Part shown: positions 47,390 to 58,249 of the stretch, one piece after another
Layout: each line of letters begins with the position of its first letter
How positions within the stretch are numbered: position 1 is the first letter of the stretch
Source: Paroedura picta
Lineage: Eukaryota; Chordata; Lepidosauria; Squamata; Gekkonidae
Reading direction: 5' to 3'
Length of the DNA: 64,000 bases
Assembly (NCBI RefSeq): GCF_049243985.1
Contig: NC_135381.1
Location: forward strand, 17,161,345-17,225,344
Notes under the pieces: generated by a model
What the model was told of the DNA's origin: nothing
What the model saw: only the letters and a program-made list of their open reading frames with translations
Databases searched by the model: none
Position numbers and translations under genes: made by a program

Positions 47390-47686
47390 GTAAGCAGCTC
47401 ATCAAACCAATGGTGCCACTTGAAAAAGTAGTTCCTTTATCTCTTCTGTATGTCACCTGCTGTTTGTCATGTTACAAGCTATTATTTTTCCAAGGAGCTC
47501 AGAGCAACATATATCACTCTCTCCTCCCTCATTCATCTTCACTACAATCCTGGAATATAAGTGAGGCCAAAAGAGGTCCAAGTTTACGGTCATGTCTATA
47601 GTGATTTCAACCCAGGTTTCTGCAGTCCTACTCTCATTGCTCTGTTGCACTGGTTCTGCAGTGGCCAGTAGATAGCTGGTCCTACC

Positions 47687-47728
47687 TGAGGCTGAGTACT
47701 GGTCGGTTTCAGCCAAAACACGAGTTAG
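47687..47728 (+). pseudogene. Partial copy of RAB36 exon 8 in intron 7
   Basis: 'aggctgagtactggtc' and 'tttcagccaaaaca' reproduce 49,300-49,332 with a two-base difference between them. Just after, a single extra base shifts the equivalent of the splice site. It would encode EAEYWSVSAKT, matching EMQAEYWSISAKT of exon 8. The sequence upstream of 47,687 does not clearly match the rest of the exon, and there is no acceptor in register. It looks like a decayed tandem exon fragment, not a usable exon. Confidence 0.8.
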
Positions 47729-47877
47729 AAAAGAGTCATCATAATTCCTCCATTACAGGAAGTCAACTGAAGTTAAAGGTGAAAACTGCTGGGAAGTGTG
47801 CTCATCCAGAGCAGCAACTTCAGAGTAGACTTTTCCCTTCTTTTCCCATACCTCCCATATGCAAGAAGGAAGAAAGA

Positions 47878-47945
47878 GGCTGGCAGGGGCTCATGGTAAT
47901 TGTAGTCCATGGACATCTGGAAGGACTACAGGTTGACTACCCCTG
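47878..47945. mobile_element. Palindromic MITE (family P), right half only
   Basis: 'attgtagtccatggacatct' through 'ggttgactacccctg' is the right half of family P. The left half is missing. Confidence 0.8.
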
Positions 47946-48044
47946 ATCAAGAGTACTGGACCCATTGGATTGAAGTTAAGTTTTAACCAATACGAGAATG
48001 CAAGTAGCCACCTATAAAGAGATCAGCCCAGCCTCTATCTAAGA

Positions 48045-48355
48045 CAGTGGTTCCCAACCTTCCTAATGCTGCAACCCTTTAATACTGTTCCTTATGTTGT
48101 GGTGACCCCCAACCATAAAATTATGCAAGTGTTCTATCACAGAAATAAAACTAAAACTGACTAATGGTGTGAAGATCCATTGTTCATGATTGTATATAAA
48201 TTGGTTATAAATTGTATATAAATTGGTGGGCACCTTCAGGAGGAGTGGCAACAGTGGTGGCGCCCCCCTAGTCAAGCTGCTCACCCTGCTGCGACGCCTG
48301 TGAAAGGGTCATTCGACCCCCAAAGGGGTCCTGACCACCAGATTGAGAACCACTG
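48045..48355. mobile_element. SPIN-like hAT non-autonomous element, 311 bp
   Basis: The termini are 'cagtggttcccaaccttcct' and 'gattgagaaccactg', with an exact 8-bp duplication 'atctaaga' (48,037-48,044 and 48,356-48,363). The interior matches the copy at 20,246 ('aaactgactaatggtgtgaa' compared with 'aaactgaccagtgatgtgaa'), with a small internal tandem of 'tataaattg'. Confidence 0.88.
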
Positions 48356-48399
48356 ATCTAAGAAGTTTATTTGTTATACACTGGGGGACTCCAAGGAAC

Positions 48400-49080
48400 T
48401 TCGATTGCTTTCAGTGAGAGCCTTTCTTTGTAAATGCAGAGTTGGGAACTGTATTAGAGCTGTATGACAACCTTTCCTTGGAAGATCTTGATTGTTGCAC
48501 AGATAAAAGAGGCCCCTTTTGTAAAGCAGAATTTAGAATGGCAGTGGATGCTCTGAGGTTAGCTGCTGCATCATGCAATGCCTGAGCTCTCCAATGTCCA
48601 GATGATGGGAAGAATATGCCAAGATATTTAAAGGTTTTTGTTTCCTCTGTTTGTGACTTATGGATTCAATGGTAAAGATGAGGACATTTGTTTTTTGGTA
48701 GTTTATCACAAGGTTCTCCTATGTGCTTAAGGTACAGAGTGCTTTCCGAAGGCCTACCTGTGAATAAAATAGAATGGCATTACCATCTTCATATAGTAAG
48801 GCAGAAATTATTTTACCAACAGGCTTTGGAGAATGGAAGTTTGGATTTCTCAGGTGTTGCACCAAGGAGTTGATATAATAGTTAAAAATTAGAGGGACCA
48901 GGATACATCCCTGCTTAACTTCTTTATCAAGTGGGATTGTATAGGAGAGATGGCCTTGAGACCTGCATCATATTTTTAGAAACTTTCTTTCATGCAGTGA
49001 GCAAATAAGTACACAGAGTCCGTGGTCTATTAAGGAGTTCTCAGGCTTTGCCCTTTTACTATCCTTGATGAGAAATCTTG
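48400..49080 (-). mobile_element. Non-LTR (LINE) reverse-transcriptase fragment, reverse orientation
   Basis: The minus strand gives PLDKEVKQGCI then FNYYINSLV (48,870-48,935), LLYEDGNAILF at the position of the YADD active site (about 48,770-48,800), and NYQKTNVLIF (about 48,670-48,705). This is the order of a LINE palm domain. The active-site block reads YEDG rather than YADD and the frame is broken, so the copy is dead. Confidence 0.75.
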
Positions 49081-49242
49081 AGGCACTGCTCCATTATGTG
49101 CTAAGATACTTGCAATGAACCTTGCTTAATAGAACTTCTGAACAGCAACTTCTGATAAAAAACGTGATTCTGCATAAGGGAGAAAATGCACAAGCAGTAT
49201 AATTTGCCGAGTTAGCAATTACTGGTGTTTTTTATTTTTCAG

Positions 49243-49333
49243 TCCACTGCTGCATGTGAGCGGACAGAGCTGGATGCCATTCGTTATGCCAATGAGATGC
49301 AGGCTGAGTACTGGTCCATTTCAGCCAAAACAG
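49243..49333 (+). CDS. RAB36: RAB36 coding exon 8 (residues 177-207), G5 motif
   Basis: Reads STAACERTELDAIRYANEMQ then AEYWSISAKT. SAK is the G5 element. The acceptor is 'atttttcag' and the donor GTTAGT. Its last 34 bases are partly duplicated in the preceding intron. Confidence 0.98.
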
Positions 49334-49689
49334 GTTAGTTGTGCTCAATGAAGTATGTCAGAGCGTGGTGCAAAATGGCAAAGGATACGCTAGCTATCAT
49401 CTCCAGGAGTTAGCGTCACATTGTCCATGTGCTCGTCTGTATATGTGTTAGGAAAAGCAGTTTCATGCTGCATACGTGCTTTGGTATTCTAGCTGGTCTT
49501 ACTCCAAAGTGTGCCAGAAGATTCTATCCTAGCAAATTTGAAACTTTATGTTTTGTAGGAAGGATGTTAGAATTTCATGCTCTCGCCTTTTTAGAAGGCG
49601 AGGTATTGGCAAAATTTGACAGGTTCTCCTTCAGCAGCACATAGGTGGCCTTGTATATTGACTACTGAAGTCTCTCTCTCTTTCTCCAG

Positions 49690-49809
49690 GGGAGAATGTC
49701 AAGGAGTTTTTTTCTCGAGTTGCTGCCTTAGCCTTTGAAAAGTCCATGTTGATGGAACTGGAGAAGAGCAATGGCCGCATGGCCCAGATCGGTGCAGGAA
49801 ACCTTATCA
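49690..49809 (+). CDS. RAB36: RAB36 coding exon 9 (residues 207-247)
   Basis: Reads GENVKEFFSRVAALAFEKSM then LMELEKSNGRMAQIGAGNLI, the last Ras-fold helix and the start of the variable tail. The acceptor is 'ctctttctccag' and the donor GTATGT. The upstream intron (49,334-49,689) shows nothing. Confidence 0.97.
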
Positions 49810-49879
49810 GTATGTTTAGTAAACTTCAGCTTCTTTTTATCATGTTTGATTTCAGTATTGACCAACAAGAGTTTCAGGG

Positions 49880-49995
49880 CATAAGGATTTGAGTGTCAAA
49901 AGTCTCCTTCGGATTCTCCAAAGTTTATACCCTGAAACTTGTGGGTCTCCAAGGTGCTACTGGAGTCAAATTGAATTGTTTTACTGCAGACCAGC
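49880..49995 (-). repeat. R1-like repeat fragment in RAB36 intron 9 (49,810-50,228)
   Basis: 'ctccaaggtgctactggagt' and 'ctgcagaccagcaaagccac' correspond to the reversed family arm. Diverged. Confidence 0.55.
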
Positions 49996-50228
49996 AAAGC
50001 CACCCTCTGAAATGTTTATCATATTGAGTGGTGGGTGTGAGAACCAAATTCCTTTTGTCTTGGAGACCTAATGCTGAAAGCACAGAAGCTATCAGTGTGG
50101 CATTTTCTCTGCAAGGTTGTGCAAGAATTTCTGGAAAACCGTAAACGAGATGTTGATAGCTGTTAACATTCCTGGAAGGTGAGGCTCAAAAAGGATTAAT
50201 CTGATCATTTCTGATTCCTCATTTGCAG

Positions 50229-50293
50229 ATATAGAAGAAACTTCAGTGGAGACTTCAGAAACCAACCATCAAGCCAACGTAGGTTGCTGCTAA
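50229..50293 (+). CDS. RAB36: RAB36 coding exon 10 (residues 247-267) and stop
   Basis: Reads IEETSVETSETNHQANVGCC and stop. The two terminal cysteines are the geranylgeranylation site that anchors Rab proteins to membranes. RAB36 is described as a Golgi/late-endosome-associated Rab that binds RILP-family effectors. The ten exons sum to 804 bases, exactly 267 codons plus stop, the length of the common vertebrate form. The acceptor is 'cctcatttgcag'. Confidence 0.97.
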
Positions 50294-51130
50294 AGGTTGC
50301 TGCTAAAGGCTGTGGGGCTGGCTTCTCAAACTAGCAGCGCTTCAGGAAGATGGATCGCAACCAAAGAAGAGTGCAGGGGAGAAGCAATGCAAACCTGCCC
50401 TTTGCTATGTGTTTGTGTTGCCCTCCAGTGTTCCAGAAGAGAATGTTAGCAACACAGCCTGCACGTCTTTAGGAAAACTTGTATAATCTGTTTCCTTCTC
50501 CAGGCAAGGAGATGGCAGACTTGACTGTAGGAAAAGTTCTGGGACCCACTATTGTATCTTTTGGAAAACGGAGTTAAGTTGATGGACCCTCTTCTACAAT
50601 GACAGCTTTAAGTCCTGGTTAAGCTGAAACTGTGGTTTAGTGTTAACCTTAACTTGTTGGCAGCATCACCCTTAGCCATGGCTGAGATCAGCAGAAGGAA
50701 TTTACAGCCGAAATATTACAGTGTGCAATCCCATGGTTTATTCCTGAGTCCTGGTTAAGAGTCAGACCATATTAATGTCTGAAGAAGTGTTGTGTGTATT
50801 GGTTTGAGAGGCTTTAGAAAATAGTCCTGCTACATACAATGCTTTAGGTCTTAACTTTTGTATAAGGCACTGGAATTATTTCTAATGTAGTGCAACCCCT
50901 ATGTAATCCAGATACATTACTTCTGATTTCCTTTGTAAGATTTTTTTTAGGATTGCTTTGATAGGAGATGATGCTTTGGATCATGTCTCTCATTTCAGAA
51001 GACAGCACAGCCTAGCTGAGTGGGGAAGCAGAAGGGATGGTTCAGGCATGAGTAACAAGGCACTGATCTTGGGATCAGTTGAGAGGGGCAAATAAGCTGG
51101 CTCATAATTCTTGGTTAATTTTTTAAAAAT
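50294..51130 (+). other. RAB36: RAB36 3' UTR (end unknown)
   Basis: Non-repetitive sequence after the stop. No AATAAA was found before 51,130; an ATTAAA occurs near 51,793. The transcript end cannot be set from sequence. Confidence 0.5.
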
Positions 51131-51369
51131 CTAGCCGTTCCTTGGTTTCAGGGCACATCGCAAACAAAATACACATTTTCCCAGGAACACCCAGAAAACA
51201 AAACCCAAAATATATTCAATGCAGTTTATACAAACTGAAATCTCACATCCTGAAAATGCTAAGATGTCTAGGTCTGTTTGTATTTGTCCAGCTAAAGTGG
51301 ACAATGGTAGAAGAAAGAGATGAAATGATGTATAAAATTGACATAAGAGGGAATTGTCTGCTTTTCTGC

Positions 51370-51695
51370 TGATAGGGTTTCCATAAATCGGAAGCAACTT
51401 GACAGCACTTAAACACAGACATTTAGGATAAGAATAGGAGTCTCCTGGATTAGCCATTCTAATATAGTATCCTGTTTCACAGCCATCCAGTTGTCCTGAG
51501 GGTGAAAAGGGTGTAGATGTAGAAGCTTCCCCCAGCTGTTGCCTCCAAGCACTGGTTTGCTGCTTCTGGATATGAAGGCTCCCTTCAGTGACCATGGCCC
51601 GTAGGCATGATGAATCCATGGATCTGTCCTTTTGCTCATGGCTATCAGTACCTCCCCTGGCAAGAGAATTCCACAGTTTAATTACTCATTAAGTA
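51370..51695 (+). mobile_element. BovB-like 3' tail followed by an unnamed squamate repeat
   Basis: 'gggtttccataaatcggaag' and 'caacttgacagcacttaa' resemble the BovB LINE/SINE terminus. From 51,440 a second repeat ('attagccattctaatatagt', then 'aaggctcccttcagtgacca') matches 57,600-57,835 loosely. Confidence 0.55.
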
Positions 51696-53065
51696 ACAAA
51701 GTATTTTAGTTTGTCTGTTCTGAACAAATTTCTGAAAATGTCATTGGATGCCCCCAAGTTCTACATTATAGAAGAGAGAGGGGGGAAAGCTATTAAAATA
51801 TATGAAAAAGGTCCAGGAAAGGGTGGGTGGGAAGAGGCCCACAACACAGTTCATGGAATTTATTGATATAAAACTGGTTGTGGCCAATATAATTAGATTT
51901 AAAATAGACAGGTTCATGCTGGAGGAGAGGCTTGTTGGTGGCTGTTGGTCATAGTAACTCAGAATAGAACTATGTTGTACATGGCCACTGAATCTTTGGG
52001 GTTCAGATGGGAACGATCATTGGATAAAGACAAGAGGCCTATGCCCTGCTTGCTAAATTTACTGGGCATCAGAGGCAGATTCTAATGGGATAGTCTGGCA
52101 GCAAAAGCAAACAAGAAACTTGGAAACTGTAAAGATTGGTGGGTGCCTTGAAGGAGAAGCTTTTGTGTTTGTTGCCAGTTTTGCACAGAGGAGTCCTGGT
52201 GCAATGGGCTTTAACCTATGAAAGCAACTGTTGAAGAGTACCTGTTGGAAGCAGAATTCTGCATCAGGTGCATCTTTGATCTCTTCTAACAAGTGCCATT
52301 CTGCAGAGTATCATACTGTGTCCCTTGAATAATATGCAGATAAGGATTCTTGTTAAGGACGCTTTCATCATCCCTTCTCAGCATAACCGAATAAAACAGT
52401 GGTTTGTTTTCAGGCAACAGAAATGATTCAGTAGTTGATTTGATGCCATTACTGTCATTTAATTTGGCACTGCATTCCATGCCCAGGGTCACTGTGGGAA
52501 GATAAAAATAGTTTTTGTACCAAGTATTGTCCCATTTGCTCCTCTTAAAGCACGTTTGTTTTTTTTATTAGCCGCAATAGCCTTTTAAAAATTGATTTGT
52601 ACAGGGGGAAAAGCACCAACTGTAACCCAACTCATATTATATTACGCTGGCCAAGAAATTGCTCAAACTAGATGATGCAAAGTTTGGCTGAATGATAAAA
52701 CATTCACACCCATTTATTTGTAATTTCTTGGGCAGATGCTCATGTCTCAGCTTAGCTTTTATTTTTGTGTGTGAAGAAGACATCAGAGAAGAGAGATCAT
52801 TTGCTTGTCTTATAGCAGCCTGCCCTTCTTTTGTGAGGGGGAGACAACATTGGTGGCAATATGGATTTGGAAAAATGCTTGACATTTTATTATAATTGAT
52901 GATGACATGTTTAAGTTCGCTTTATTCATGCAAAGAGGTGCAACACCCAACAAAGCAGACTGCTGGTATCACTGTCATGCATGATGTTCTGAAAATGTGA
53001 TTCTTCTTTCACGGAGAGATTTGCCAACACACCTTCTGCAATCTTCAGTAATCTTTAAGACAAAA

Positions 53066-53344
53066 TGAAGAAGAAGAGTTGGTTCTTATATGCCGCTTTT
53101 CCCTACCCGAAGGAGGCTCAAAATGCCTTACAGTCGCCTTCCCATTCCTCTCCCCACAACAGACACCCTGTGAGGTGGGTGAGGCTGAGAGAGCCCTGAT
53201 ATTACTGCTCAGTCAGAACAGTTTTATCAGTGCTGTGATGAGCCCAAGGTCACCCAGCTGGCTGCATGTGGGGGAGCGCAGAATTGAACCTGGCATGCCA
53301 GATTAGAAGTCCGCACTCCTAACCACACCACCAAACTGGCTCTC
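53066..53344 (-). mobile_element. CORE-SINE, reverse orientation, full length
   Basis: The plus strand runs from 'gaagaagagttggttcttat' (reversed tail) to 'ctaaccacaccaccaaactg' (reversed head), with the core 'cccaaggtcacccagctggc' between. Confidence 0.9.
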
Positions 53345-53639
53345 TACACCAAACTGAGATATGTTTTCTCTTAAGAATAAAGATGTATTTGAGCATCCTC
53401 TCCTGTGCACTCTAGAATGCCCCTTGATTTTACTGAGGAACTTGGTGTGATTAAACAGGCAACTCGTTTAAATCTAAATGGAGGAAAACTCAAAGAGAAT
53501 GTCACTAAACACAGACGAGAGCACATTATTGTGCCTATTCTATGATGGCTCAGTGACCCTACTTCTCTGTCACCATTGGATCTTCATAAAGCTCTCTGAC
53601 CAAGCCTTTCTAGTTTGTGAAGAGGCTTGAGATCTGGGG

Positions 53640-54130
53640 AGGGGGGTGGGAGATTCACACCGATTCCACATGGGCAGAGAAAACCGGGCTGATACCCATA
53701 TGGGAGTGGGGCTTATTCCTGCAGCCACACAACAGTACCAGCTCAGCCCTGCCCCAAACCTGTTGCCCTGCAGGGGCCAACGGGGCCTCTCTACCAGGCC
53801 TGGCTCTGCCTCCAACTGTGGCAGCCTGGAGGGGACAGAAAATGCCCCACACAGCTCCATGGTTCTTTGCATCACTGCAGGGCCAAATGGGGCATTTTAA
53901 AAAAATTGCATGAAGGTGGGATTGTGATCCCACCTTTGTGCAAATTTTAAAAAAATGTTGCCTTCCCCCTGGGATGGTGGAACCATTCTGCCCTGGATGC
54001 CTCTGTGAGGAGACAGTCATCTGGGGTGGACCTGGTCTGCTAGCAAAAAACTTCCCCCAGGGGGAACGCAGGAAGTAATAGAACATGTTACTCTGCTGTA
54101 ATGCACTGGCAGCCACCCATTGGGGCCACT
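53640..54130. repeat. GC-rich interspersed repeat
   Basis: Many overlapping frames in different phases, no splice pattern, and a palindromic centre around 'gtgggattgtgatcccacc' (53,917-53,935). Probably a DNA-transposon derivative; family not identified. Confidence 0.45.
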
Positions 54131-54234
54131 GCCATGCTGTGACTTTTTTTGCTATGCATTTTTTCAAATAAAATTGCTCACTTTTGCATAAAAGTCCACA
54201 ATTGGTTTAATTAAATTGCAGTCTTTTTTATGCC

Positions 54235-54410
54235 ATCAAGTCACGGTGACTCCATAGGGTTTTCAAGGCAAGAGTTATTTAGGGGTGGCTTACCACTGCC
54301 TGCCTTCATGTCACAACCTTGATATTTGTTGGTGATCCATTCAAATAGTAACCAGGGCCAACCCTGCTTAGCTTCTGAGATCTGATGACACAGGGCTAGC
54401 CAATGTTTAC
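54235..54410 (-). mobile_element. 5S-rRNA-derived SINE
   Basis: The plus strand contains 'aaccctgcttagcttctgag', the reverse complement of the 5S gene's internal control region, preceded by 'tccattcaaatagtaacc'. The left part 'tccatagggttttcaaggca' is the family's tail. It resembles the 5S-derived SINEs reported from lizards. Confidence 0.85.
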
Positions 54411-54789
54411 GAGGGTGTTCCCTTTAGAAAACTGACAGAGAGACCAAATTGCAAATAAAGAAAAACTCTTTATTGAAAAATACATTTAAAAGCCTACCAT
54501 ACTTGCATGCACTTTAAACTAACACAAACACATGAAGAAAGTAAATTATTGAAATGGTGTGATTTGGGGTATAATAAATTTGGGTCAAAGAAAGATTAAT
54601 AGCTATAGAACAGGGACAGCAGGACGGCCAGCATACTGCTGGGTTAACTGGATCCAGGAATAACAAAGGTTCCCCAATGGTATCTGGCTAGAATTAAAAG
54701 GGCTGTAAGACCCTAAATGACCTGAGACCAGTATCCTTAAGGACCTTCAGTTCTCATACTCAGTTCTGTTCTCATCCACTTCTCATGCT

Positions 54790-55050
54790 CTAGTCCAGAG
54801 GTGGCCAAATTGTGGCTCTCTAGATGTCCATAGACTAAAATTTCCATGAGCCCCTGCCAGCACGTGCCATGTTTATGTCTGGTGCCCCCGTGCCTCCCCT
54901 ACCCTTCTGCGGCACTGGCTGTTTAAAGTGCGAACTGCCGCTTCGGACGCCAAAGCGCCCACCCCTGATGGCAACCCATGAAGCTGCCTCAGCACAGGCT
55001 GGATATGGGTCCTCCACTGTGACCTGGTGAGGACCCTAGCAGCTGCATTT
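54790..55050 (-). mobile_element. LINE reverse-transcriptase piece with MITE fragments
   Basis: 54,794-54,868 is the left half of palindromic MITE P. 54,890-54,970 resembles the element at 21,936. From 54,965 the minus strand reads QNAAARVLTRSQWRTHIQPV then LRQLHGLPS, an L2/CR1 reverse-transcriptase block. Several insertions are superposed. Confidence 0.65.
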
Positions 55051-55179
55051 TGTTTTAATAATAAATACATAGTCATAGGTGTAATCTTTAATAAAAGGTA
55101 TGGCACTTATTTTTAGTACAGATTATTTTAAAAAATAGTTTTAAAAATTTAAATCGTGGTGGTGTAATATGGTTTGATT

Positions 55180-55570
55180 GTGCTTTTACTAGTAAGCCAC
55201 CTCGAGCAGAACATGGGAGAGGTGGCGTTTAAAAAGTACTAAATAAATTGAATTAGGTGATAACTTAAGAGCAGGGATTCCCAATCAGGGGCCTATGGAC
55301 CCCTGGGGGGTCCGTGGGAGTTCTTAAGTGGCAAGGTATAGGGGGAGGGGTCCAGGCTGTCTTCTCAACTCCCACGCTTCTTTCCGGCCTACGTGAGGCA
55401 GAGTCACCAAAGTAGAAGCCAAGGCAGGGAAGGAAGCAAAGTGAGGGTTAAGGGTGCAAGTAGTGATGTCACTTCCAGGGGCATGACTAGCTGTCATCAC
55501 TTCCAGGACTCCTTGAAGTCTGAAAAATTATTTCTGTCAATCCCCCATGGTCAAAAGGTTGAAAAAGGCT
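55180..55570. mobile_element. LINE terminus (55,180-55,255) and hAT-like element (55,273-55,570)
   Basis: 'agtaagccacctcgagcaga' with 'ggtggcgtttaaaaagtac' is an L2-type end. The next segment starts 'gcagggattcccaatcaggg' and ends 'caaaaggttgaaaaaggctg', loosely inverted like other hAT families here. Confidence 0.5.
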
Positions 55571-56963
55571 GCCTTAGAGTTTAGGGAAATATAAGTGGCT
55601 TTTGTCCACAAGAGGGCATAGCAGAGAAATTGGTTGCTTCAGCATTACCTTATTGCTGGCTCCCATATTCAACACAAGAGGGCTGGAAAGGGAGCTTGTA
55701 GGGTGTTCTAAGGCTCATCAGTGAAGACTGAAAATGCATGTGCTGTTTTTCAGCTCCCCTTCCACTGCAATCATACATGTATGAGAAATTGCCAGTTCTC
55801 AGTGCACTTGTATTGAGTTTCTGATTTGACTGAGGCCAATATAGGAACACAGGTAAATAGTTCCATCCCATCATCTTGCACTTTGCAATGTGCATCGGGT
55901 GTCAGTGTGTAAGAATTTTTTTTCTTAAAGAATATGACCTCAAACCATGGACCTGAAATCCATTTTTTGTCTTGTGTTGTGGAATTCGAAGCCGATTCTC
56001 TCCTGTTTGATTAGTTCGTTCTGGGGATCCAGAGTCATAGAAAGCAGCACTCCACTATAAACCCCTTGAAGAAAGACTAGAAGTATATTTACAAAGAGCC
56101 CACTTTCCCCCATTTAAACTAGTGAAAAAGCACAGTAACATCCATAAGTCACACCAAAAAAAAAAAAAAAGCAAAAGCAAGAATCCCCCTTACCTTTGTT
56201 TTTAAAAAATGCTCTCTGAAACTCCTGATGCTTAATTCTTTCAAGTTTTCTCCTGGCAGGAATACTTCTAATTAAGCAGAGAAGTAATGAAGATTAGTAT
56301 TCTAGAAATCCAGTTGCCAAAAGAATGCAGCTTTAACAATCCATATTGATAAACTAGAAACATAAGAGCTAAAAATATGTGATGGATTATTAAAGAACTG
56401 CATCCAAAACTCAAGAGGAAAACTCATTGTTATGCTTTGGACTATTGACAATTTTTAGCTTTGGATCTCAAAATACATTGTACATATTAATGAACCACCT
56501 GGCCATCTCTTGAGTCTAACGTCAATGTTAATGAATCACTCATTGAATGCATCTCATGTAAGTTTTACACACATTTAGTTTGCATGCCTCTCTGGGTTAC
56601 CGAAAGAAGAAAGACAAGCCACGTGGTTTTGTACTGCTCCGCTGAATATGGTAAATTTGAGACACATCTAAATAATGTGGGTAAAATGGAACAAGGGTGC
56701 CCAGAAAACCCTGGCAATATTTTTTTTACCAATGTGTAAACAGAGACATAGTTGGAGGGTTTATGGTGGAGAATACAAGGAGAAGGTGCAAAAATGAATG
56801 AACCACTCTCCAGTGTTTCTCTGTTTACTGACTTCTTTGGGTCTTCCTATTTATGTTGGCTGCTTGCGCATATAAGAACCAACTCTTCTTCTTCTTCAAA
56901 ATGCTTCCTCCTTGCACAAAACTCTTTCCTGTGGAGCAGTGAAGAAGAAGAGTTGGTTTATGC

Positions 56964-57051
56964 CAGGGGTAGTCAAACTGCGGCCCTCCAGATGTCCATG
57001 GACTACAATTCCCAGGAGCTCCTGCCAGCGTTCACAGTTTGCCTACCCCTG
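56964..57051. mobile_element. Palindromic MITE (family P), internally shortened
   Basis: 'caggggtagtcaaactgcgg' through 'gtttgcctacccctg', 88 bp with most of the right arm missing. It sits in CORE-SINE tail fragments (56,868-56,963). Confidence 0.8.
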
Positions 57052-57599
57052 ATCTATACCATTTCTTTTCCACTATTGTAGCATCAGGAGGGAATTTAGG
57101 AAGACAACTAAGTCCTGCTGCTCCTTCAACGCATCCCAGTCCTAGACTTTACACTGACAAATGCCACAGGTGATGTGGCGATGTTGGACCACCGTCTGGT
57201 CTTTGAGATATACTCCCGGACAGTCTGTGTGATTCCGGGCAAAAGTCCAGAATGAGGACCATAGAATTACTGTTGTTACAGCCCTGCCTGTTCCTCTACC
57301 TAGGAATCTCTGCCAATCCATCCAAGCAAGGGCAGTCCTCACCACATGTGAAGTAGGCAGAAACCACAACAAGAAGTCAGTTGACCAACCCCTGAATGGA
57401 GACGGCACCATTGGCAGCTGCAGCAAGACAGCTTTTCAAGCCCCAGACATGGGAGATGTGAGTGGCCACTGCTGATGTGGCTGTCTGCCACCTGGACCGC
57501 AGTGGGAACCTATTATTCCTCCTTTAGACCTTCCTCTTCCAGGGTGTGGGGCTGTGTGTTATCAGGGCCCCCCATTTTGCTATTATGCATCCTAGGATT

Positions 57600-57835
57600 A
57601 TAAGAACCAGGCAGCATTTTGGGACCCCTGGTCCATCTAGTCCAGCATCCTTGCCCACCCAGCAGCTAACCAGTCACTCTGGCAGGCCAAAGCCAGGGCA
57701 TGGTGTCTATGCCTTTCCCTGATGTTGCCTCTTACCACTGGTCTTCAGAGGCCGACTGGCTTTGGGTGTGGAGGTTTCCTTTAGCCAGCATGGCCATCAC
57801 TACATCCACGGACACCCAGGTCCACGCTGGAATCG
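57600..57835 (+). repeat. Unnamed squamate interspersed repeat
   Basis: 'cctggtccatctagtccagc', 'cctttccctgatgttgcctc' and 'ggaggtttcctttagccagc' recur across squamate genomes as I remember them. Partly shared with 51,440-51,690. Upstream, 57,090-57,590 is unassigned. Confidence 0.5.
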
Positions 57836-57903
57836 GTCCTTTTCCCTAGGGCTCTCCAGCGGCCATAAGAAAGGTGCCCAGCCACCTCAGAAGAAGAATA
57901 ACC

Positions 57904-58117
57904 TAAGGTGACCAGATTGTCCCACTTTTGGAGGGACATCTGGGGGCACTTGGCAAATCGTACTTATGTTGAAATTTAAATATATATATATTACAATACT
58001 ATTTTTGCGTTCTATGACAATTTTTGTTGCTCCATATAGACCAACATTTTAATCAAGAACCCCCCCCCCCTTGTCAATGATGTCCCGCTTTACCAATGTT
58101 AAAATCTGGTCACCTTA
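57904..58117. mobile_element. hAT MITE (family A), second copy
   Basis: The termini are 'taaggtgaccagat' and 'atctggtcacctta', interior as at 16,028 ('tattacaatactatttttgc', 'gtcccgctttaccaatgtt'). The flanking 8-mers 'gaataacc' (57,896) and 'gaataaac' (58,241) differ at one base, so they are a likely target duplication. The right flank is displaced by the insertion at 58,121. Confidence 0.88.
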
Positions 58118-58120
58118 GAA

Positions 58121-58235
58121 CAGGGGTAAGTCCAACTGCGGCCCTCCAGATGTTCATAGACTACAATTCGCTGGCAGGAGCTCATGGGAATTGTAGTCCA
58201 TGGACATCTGGAGGGCCGCAGTTGGACTACCCCTG
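58121..58235. mobile_element. Palindromic MITE (family P), nested at the edge of family A
   Basis: 115 bp, 'caggggtaagtccaactgcg' to 'gttggactacccctg'. The 8-bp duplication 'ccttagaa' (58,113-58,120 and 58,236-58,243) includes the last bases of the family A copy. It therefore inserted after that copy was in place. Confidence 0.9.
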
Positions 58236-58249
58236 CCTTAGAATAAACG

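Larger units (their letters stand above)
47390..49242 (+). other. RAB36: RAB36 intron 7
   Basis: Holds a decayed MIR-like SINE on the minus strand (about 47,470-47,650), a partial copy of exon 8 (47,687-47,728), half a palindromic MITE (47,878-47,945), a SPIN-like element and a LINE reverse-transcriptase fragment. The copy of exon 8 is discussed in the findings. Confidence 0.9.

Noticed and set aside
53655-54167. 170-aa antisense frame
   Set aside because: Lies in a GC-rich interspersed repeat with competing frames; no recognisable domain.
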